64,000 bases of DNA from Paracidovorax citrulli (GTDB taxonomy: Bacteria > Pseudomonadota > Gammaproteobacteria > Burkholderiales > Burkholderiaceae_C). Both the position numbers and the translations under genes were made by a program. Under the pieces are notes generated by a model. That model was not told the origin of the DNA. It saw only the letters and a program-made list of their open reading frames with translations, and searched no databases. The stretch covers positions 53,631-117,630 of the forward strand of contig NZ_FNEY01000014.1 in assembly GCF_900100305.1 (NCBI RefSeq). The letters are read 5' to 3'. Shown one piece after another: positions 60,677-64,000 of this stretch (within the stretch, counting starts at the first letter, position 1; each line of letters starts with the position of its first letter).

Positions 60677-61825
60677 ATGCGACCGTCCCCGAACTCTCCG
60701 CCGACAGCTCGCATGCTTCGGCCAATTGCACGAATGCTGGTGGTAGTGCAGGTGGTGGCACTGCTTCTGGGAGTGGTGGGAGCAGGCATGCTGGTCTGGA
60801 CAGCTGCTAAATTCAACGCAGCGAGCGACTGGGTGGAGCACACCCATGAGGTTTTGGACAGAATCAGTGCGGTACGAACCGAATTGCTCCGGGGCGGTTT
60901 GGCGTTACGTAACTATGCAATTTCTCCAGCTCTTCCGTATCTGGAGCGAGCCCGCGCCGCAGCAAGGGGTGCTACCGACGCTTCCGAACGTCTTGAAGAG
61001 CTCGTTCAAGACAACCCCAGGCAAAGCGACCGGGCTTTTGCTCTGCGAGCGGAAACTGCAGAGGTTGTCGGGTGGATGAACAGCACCGCAGTGATCGCAG
61101 AACGCGATGGACCGTTGGCTCTGCTCGCCAGTCTGGCGCCCCGAATTTCCCAGGACTCGGCAAAGGTCCTACGGCAGCAACTGATGGCGATGGAGGCCGA
61201 AGAGCGCTTGCTCTTGCAAGCCCGGACGCAGGAAAGGGCACGCGAGTACAGGCGGTTGATCATAGGGGCGACCCTCGGTGGCGCGGCGTTCATCATTTTT
61301 CTTGTCTGGAGCGTCACCTATGCCGCAGCCCTTTTCCGCCGCAGCACCACGCGAATCGAGACTCTCAGCGAATCGGCAGACTGCGACCCGCTCACGGGTT
61401 TGCTGAACCGCCGGGCGTTGGAAGAGCGATTCACGAGCCTCGCAGGCTACCCTCTGACCGTTGTCGCGTTCGATCTGGACGATTTCAAGCCGGTCAACGA
61501 TACCTATGGGCACCAGGCCGGCGACGAAGTTCTCATGGTCACCGCAAAGCGCATGTTGCGTGAATGCCGGGATGGCGACCTGGTGGCGCGAGTCGGCGGG
61601 GACGAGTTTGTCGTGGTTCTCTCCGGAGTGTCGGACGCTGATACCGCTCGCTCCGTGTGCACTCGTCTGCAGCATGTGCTGTGCGAGCCCATCCAGTTGC
61701 ACACCGCGGCGGTCCGGGTCGGGGTTTCCCTGGGCTACGAAGTCTCTCCCGGCGGCATCGGCTTGAGCGACTTGCTCGCCAGAGCCGATGCGGCAGCCTA
61801 TGCTCAGAAATCAGCCCGCAGGTGA
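60677..61825 (+). CDS. Membrane-bound diguanylate cyclase
   Basis: A 382-residue protein with TM1 (LVVVQVVALLLGVVGAGMLVW, about 22-42), a helical periplasmic domain (CHASE3-like, 45-190), TM2 (LIIGATLGGAAFIIFLVWSVTYAA, about 195-218) and a GGDEF domain (about 235-380). The active site GGDEF is intact (RVGGDEFVVV), and an RDGD inhibitory site lies five residues ahead of it, so it should synthesise c-di-GMP with product feedback. Base composition is lower in GC than the neighbours, and it sits between two copies of the PfpI gene, so it may be acquired. Confidence 0.9.
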   Translation: MRPSPNSPPTARMLRPIARMLVVVQVVALLLGVVGAGMLVWTAAKFNAASDWVEHTHEVLDRISAVRTELLRGGLALRNYAISPALPYLERARAAARGATDASERLEELVQDNPRQSDRAFALRAETAEVVGWMNSTAVIAERDGPLALLASLAPRISQDSAKVLRQQLMAMEAEERLLLQARTQERAREYRRLIIGATLGGAAFIIFLVWSVTYAAALFRRSTTRIETLSESADCDPLTGLLNRRALEERFTSLAGYPLTVVAFDLDDFKPVNDTYGHQAGDEVLMVTAKRMLRECRDGDLVARVGGDEFVVVLSGVSDADTARSVCTRLQHVLCEPIQLHTAAVRVGVSLGYEVSPGGIGLSDLLARADAAAYAQKSARR

Positions 61826-61894
61826 AAAAACCTGCGCGACGTGGGAGCCGTAACCCGTGGTGGCCCAGGCTGCTTCCTGCGCCGCGACCCGCGG

Positions 61895-62557
61895 TCAGGC
61901 CACGACGCTGACCACCGCTGCATAGTGGCTCGCCGTTCCACCCAGGACAAACAGGTGCCAGACCCCATGCGCATGGCGATAGCCGGCGCGATTGACGTAG
62001 AAGACCGTGCCCACCGTGTAGAAGACTGCGCCGGCGAGCAGCCACCGCAGCGCTATGGCGTCGATCCGGGCCAGCAGCGGTACGGCAGCGGCCACCATGG
62101 CCCAGCCCATGCCCATGTAGAGTGACAGGGGTGGTGCTGGAGAAACGACGCCAAGTTCGCGCGCGATGCCCAGCAAGGCGATGATCCACACCGCCACCAG
62201 CACGGCCCAGTCCCAGGCACCCCGCGCCGCGACCAATGCGAAGGGTGTGTAGCTGCCGGCAATGAGCAGGTAGATGGCGCAGTGGTCCGCCCGCTGCCAC
62301 CACAATTTCGCGGCCCCATGCGAGCTGTGGAAAAAGGTGGATGCCGCATACAGTGCAACGCAGGACAGCGAAAAAACCAGCCCCCCAGCGATCTTGCCCA
62401 CGTCCCCGGTGGGCAGGCTGACGATGAGCATGAGGGGAACGCCTGGGATAGCCAACGCGAACCCCAACAGGTGGGTGCAGGTGTTGAAGCGTTCGCCGGG
62501 GCGCATTCCCATGGAGCAGCGGTGAATTGGCGCCAGTGGATCAGCCGGGCGTGACAT
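61895..62557 (-). CDS. Hemolysin III family (PAQR/YqfA-like) membrane protein
   Basis: A 220-residue protein with about seven membrane helices. HlyIII features: ERFNTCTHLLGFALAIPG near residue 22, YAASTFFHSSHGAAKLWWQRADHCAIYLLIAG near 75-105 (metal-binding Ser/His and the RADH motif) and the C-terminal HAHGVWHLFVLGGTASHY. The name is historical; PAQR proteins act in membrane lipid or ceramide-like hydrolysis. The ATG at 62557 lies next to the PfpI remnant on the other strand. Confidence 0.9.
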   Translation of the reverse strand: MSRPADPLAPIHRCSMGMRPGERFNTCTHLLGFALAIPGVPLMLIVSLPTGDVGKIAGGLVFSLSCVALYAASTFFHSSHGAAKLWWQRADHCAIYLLIAGSYTPFALVAARGAWDWAVLVAVWIIALLGIARELGVVSPAPPLSLYMGMGWAMVAAAVPLLARIDAIALRWLLAGAVFYTVGTVFYVNRAGYRHAHGVWHLFVLGGTASHYAAVVSVVA

Positions 62558-62610
62558 CGGCGTGAAGAAAAGGGGATGGCCCAAGCGGTATTCGCCAGAC
62601 AGGGTTGGCG

Positions 62611-63002
62611 CGCCCGGACCGATGCCACGCGCCGTTTCAAGGCCGATGCCGACACGCAGCAAACTGGCCACCGCCGTGTCGCTCGCCAGCGTGCGCGCCG
62701 GAGAGTTGGGCGCCGTGTTTTATCCCGGTGGCCACAGCCCGCTGCGGGAACTGATCGAAGACGCGCAGTCCATCGCGCTGATCACAAGGTGACGGGCTTC
62801 ACCCACAGCGAGGGAAGAGGGCGTACAGCTCACAAAGGTGGTGCCGTTCCTGGTGGAGGACATGCTCAAGGCCAACGGCGGCGAGTACGCCGAGGGGGCG
62901 GACTGGGCGCCGTTCGTGCTGACGGATGGGATGCTGGTGACGGGGCAGAATCCGGCGTCGTCGGAGGCGGCGGCGAAGGCGTTGCTGGAATTGTTGAAGT
63001 AA
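62611..63002 (+). pseudogene. Decayed copy of the DJ-1/PfpI gene
   Basis: DNA close to the intact gene at 60085-60580. Matching starts at CGCCCGGACCGATGCC and ends at the TAA (63000-63002). A deletion of about 103 nt removes codons 121-156, including the catalytic Cys134, and further small indels shift the frame after residue 80. The last 180 nt are nearly identical to the parent. The N-terminal 63 codons are missing. It is not functional as a hydrolase. Confidence 0.9.
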
Positions 63003-63207
63003 GTTTGCCAGGTTTCGGCGCAGGCTCGCTTCCTGGCTGGGCAGTGGAGCAGTAGCTTGGGAGTCCTGGGGGTTCTGCCGCGTGGAGATAAATTCGGATA
63101 GAAAATCGCCTTGAATTTCGGTCTTGCCGGCCAATTGGACAATGACTGCTCGAGGGGTGAATTAAAATTCTGTGCCGGACCGGATTGGGCAGGGAGTAGG
63201 ATGCCGA

Positions 63208-63456
63208 ATGATGCGAATTCTTGTGGGCACATTGACGATTGGGCTGGCCTTTATGCTATGCTTTCCCGCATTTTGGTATGGATCTCTAGGGTTGTACTGG
63301 TTGGCCGCGAAGATATTCGGCTCAAGTCTTGGATTAGGAATGATTCTGGTCGCGCCAGTTTGTATGTTGATCGCTTTTGCGTTCGCTCTTAGGATTGTCA
63401 TGCTAGGAGTGGTTCTATTTGAGAGGTGGAGCGCACGATTCGATATTGAAAAATGA
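63208..63456 (+). CDS. Small hydrophobic membrane protein, unknown
   Basis: An 82-residue protein (ATG at 63208; GTG at 63172 would add 12) with two to three hydrophobic helices (ILVGTLTIGLAFMLCFPAFW, LGLGMILVAPVCMLIAFAFA) and a charged end (ERWSARFDIEK). No family is recognised. The codons are AT-rich compared with the rest of the window, so the gene is probably of foreign origin. A GTAGG lies 7 nt before the ATG. Confidence 0.6.
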   Translation: MMRILVGTLTIGLAFMLCFPAFWYGSLGLYWLAAKIFGSSLGLGMILVAPVCMLIAFAFALRIVMLGVVLFERWSARFDIEK

Positions 63457-63663
63457 GAGCGCGCGTGATTCCTATATTTTGGGTATGAACTAATTTGAGC
63501 CAATTGGATACGAAATTATCAATAAACCAATATCCCCGTCCAGCAGTACGCGTGATACGACGAGGTCCGGCAGCGACGCCAAACGGGCTTAGAGCGTGTT
63601 ATGAACTTCCCGCCGCAGCCAGCACCCGTGCAGCGGCAGGCAACATGAGCACAGCGAAGTCCA

Positions 63664-63810
63664 AGGCTGGGCCAGCGCATCTGCACGCCAACGCTCCAGC
63701 GTGCTGGCACTCACGCCGATCTCACGCGCCAGCTCGTCGGGCGTGGCGCTGTGCGGTGGCAGCAACCTGCCCACCGCTCTGTCTTTGAATGCTTGTCCGT
63801 ATCGTGCCAA
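63664..63810 (-). mobile_element. Transposase fragment (HTH N-terminus)
   Basis: 49 codons read ARYGQAFKDRAVGRLLPP, then PDELAREIGVSASTLERWRA, the N-terminal HTH of an IS3-type transposase orfA. A TTG at 63810 could be its start. Downstream the match ends at DALAQP and the sequence continues into unrelated DNA. No full IS is visible, and the region 63457-64000 otherwise holds no gene I can support. Confidence 0.6.
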
Positions 63811-64000
63811 CTGGCTTCTCGCTCTTCGCCCCCGGGGTGAAACACACGGCAGCGGGCCGGCGCCTGAAGGCACCTGCAAGGCTGTGCATTTGTGGACGAT
63901 GCGCTGCGCGCACCGGCCCGCTTGCCGTGGACAACGCTTCGCGTTGCCCACCACGCAGACCTTCGACCACAACTACACAGCCTCCTACTACCTTCATGAA

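Overview
The window is GC-rich DNA from a betaproteobacterium of the Comamonadaceae, most likely Acidovorax/Paracidovorax (avenae/citrulli type). The grounds are the rsmI-yraN-diaA-dolP order, the pilT/pilU arrangement, a DUF3567 gene, Bug (TctC) receptors, a betaproteobacterial narK-narK-narGHJI-ppiC operon, and an intein in a B12-dependent ribonucleotide reductase. No species-level search was possible, so the genus is an inference.

Layout. 1-600: end of the ribosomal operon (rplQ), initiator tRNA and a terminator. 700-4730: Hsp70-like ATPase, rsmI, and the divergent envelope/replication set yraN-diaA-dolP. 4830-9560: an oxidoreductase, the twitching ATPases pilU and pilT with a cyclic-nucleotide-binding protein between them, and yggS. 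9590-16010: threonine aldolase, a class V aminotransferase, a DUF445 membrane protein, two tandem HTH paralogs and an unknown gene. 16150-23640: GlcD-type oxidase, a small SF1 helicase, a LysR regulator, purU, and a PAS-GGDEF-EAL protein. 23640-25140: a probable Mg2+-responsive unit made of a Pro-rich leader ORF, a hairpin that hides a ribosome binding site, a stand-alone MgtE-N-like protein and an MgtC-family protein. 25170-26000: ChaN-like lipoprotein.

26040-51180 is dominated by anaerobic nitrate respiration. An FNR-type box precedes narX-narL. Two NarK transporters, narGHJI, a parvulin, a carbonic anhydrase, an oxygen-independent class II ribonucleotide reductase with an intein, and a hemerythrin follow. 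Inserted between the sensor pair and the narK operon is a Fur-box-controlled group: TonB receptor, methyltransferase, MFS permease and a PchR-like AraC regulator.

51180-59760 holds accessory metabolism: a kptA remnant, a cupin, a DHA2 exporter, DUF3567, DUF3108, and an IclR regulator divergent from a fumarylacetoacetase-family/TraB/Bug operon. 59760-64000 is a degraded end. An intact DJ-1/PfpI gene and its broken copy flank a diguanylate cyclase and a hemolysin-III protein, followed by an AT-richer stretch with a small membrane protein and transposase debris.

The observations most worth a second look are the leader region upstream of mgtC, the nested palindromes before narK, the Fur-regulated receptor/methyltransferase/permease group, and the tandem HTH pair with conserved start-region motifs.
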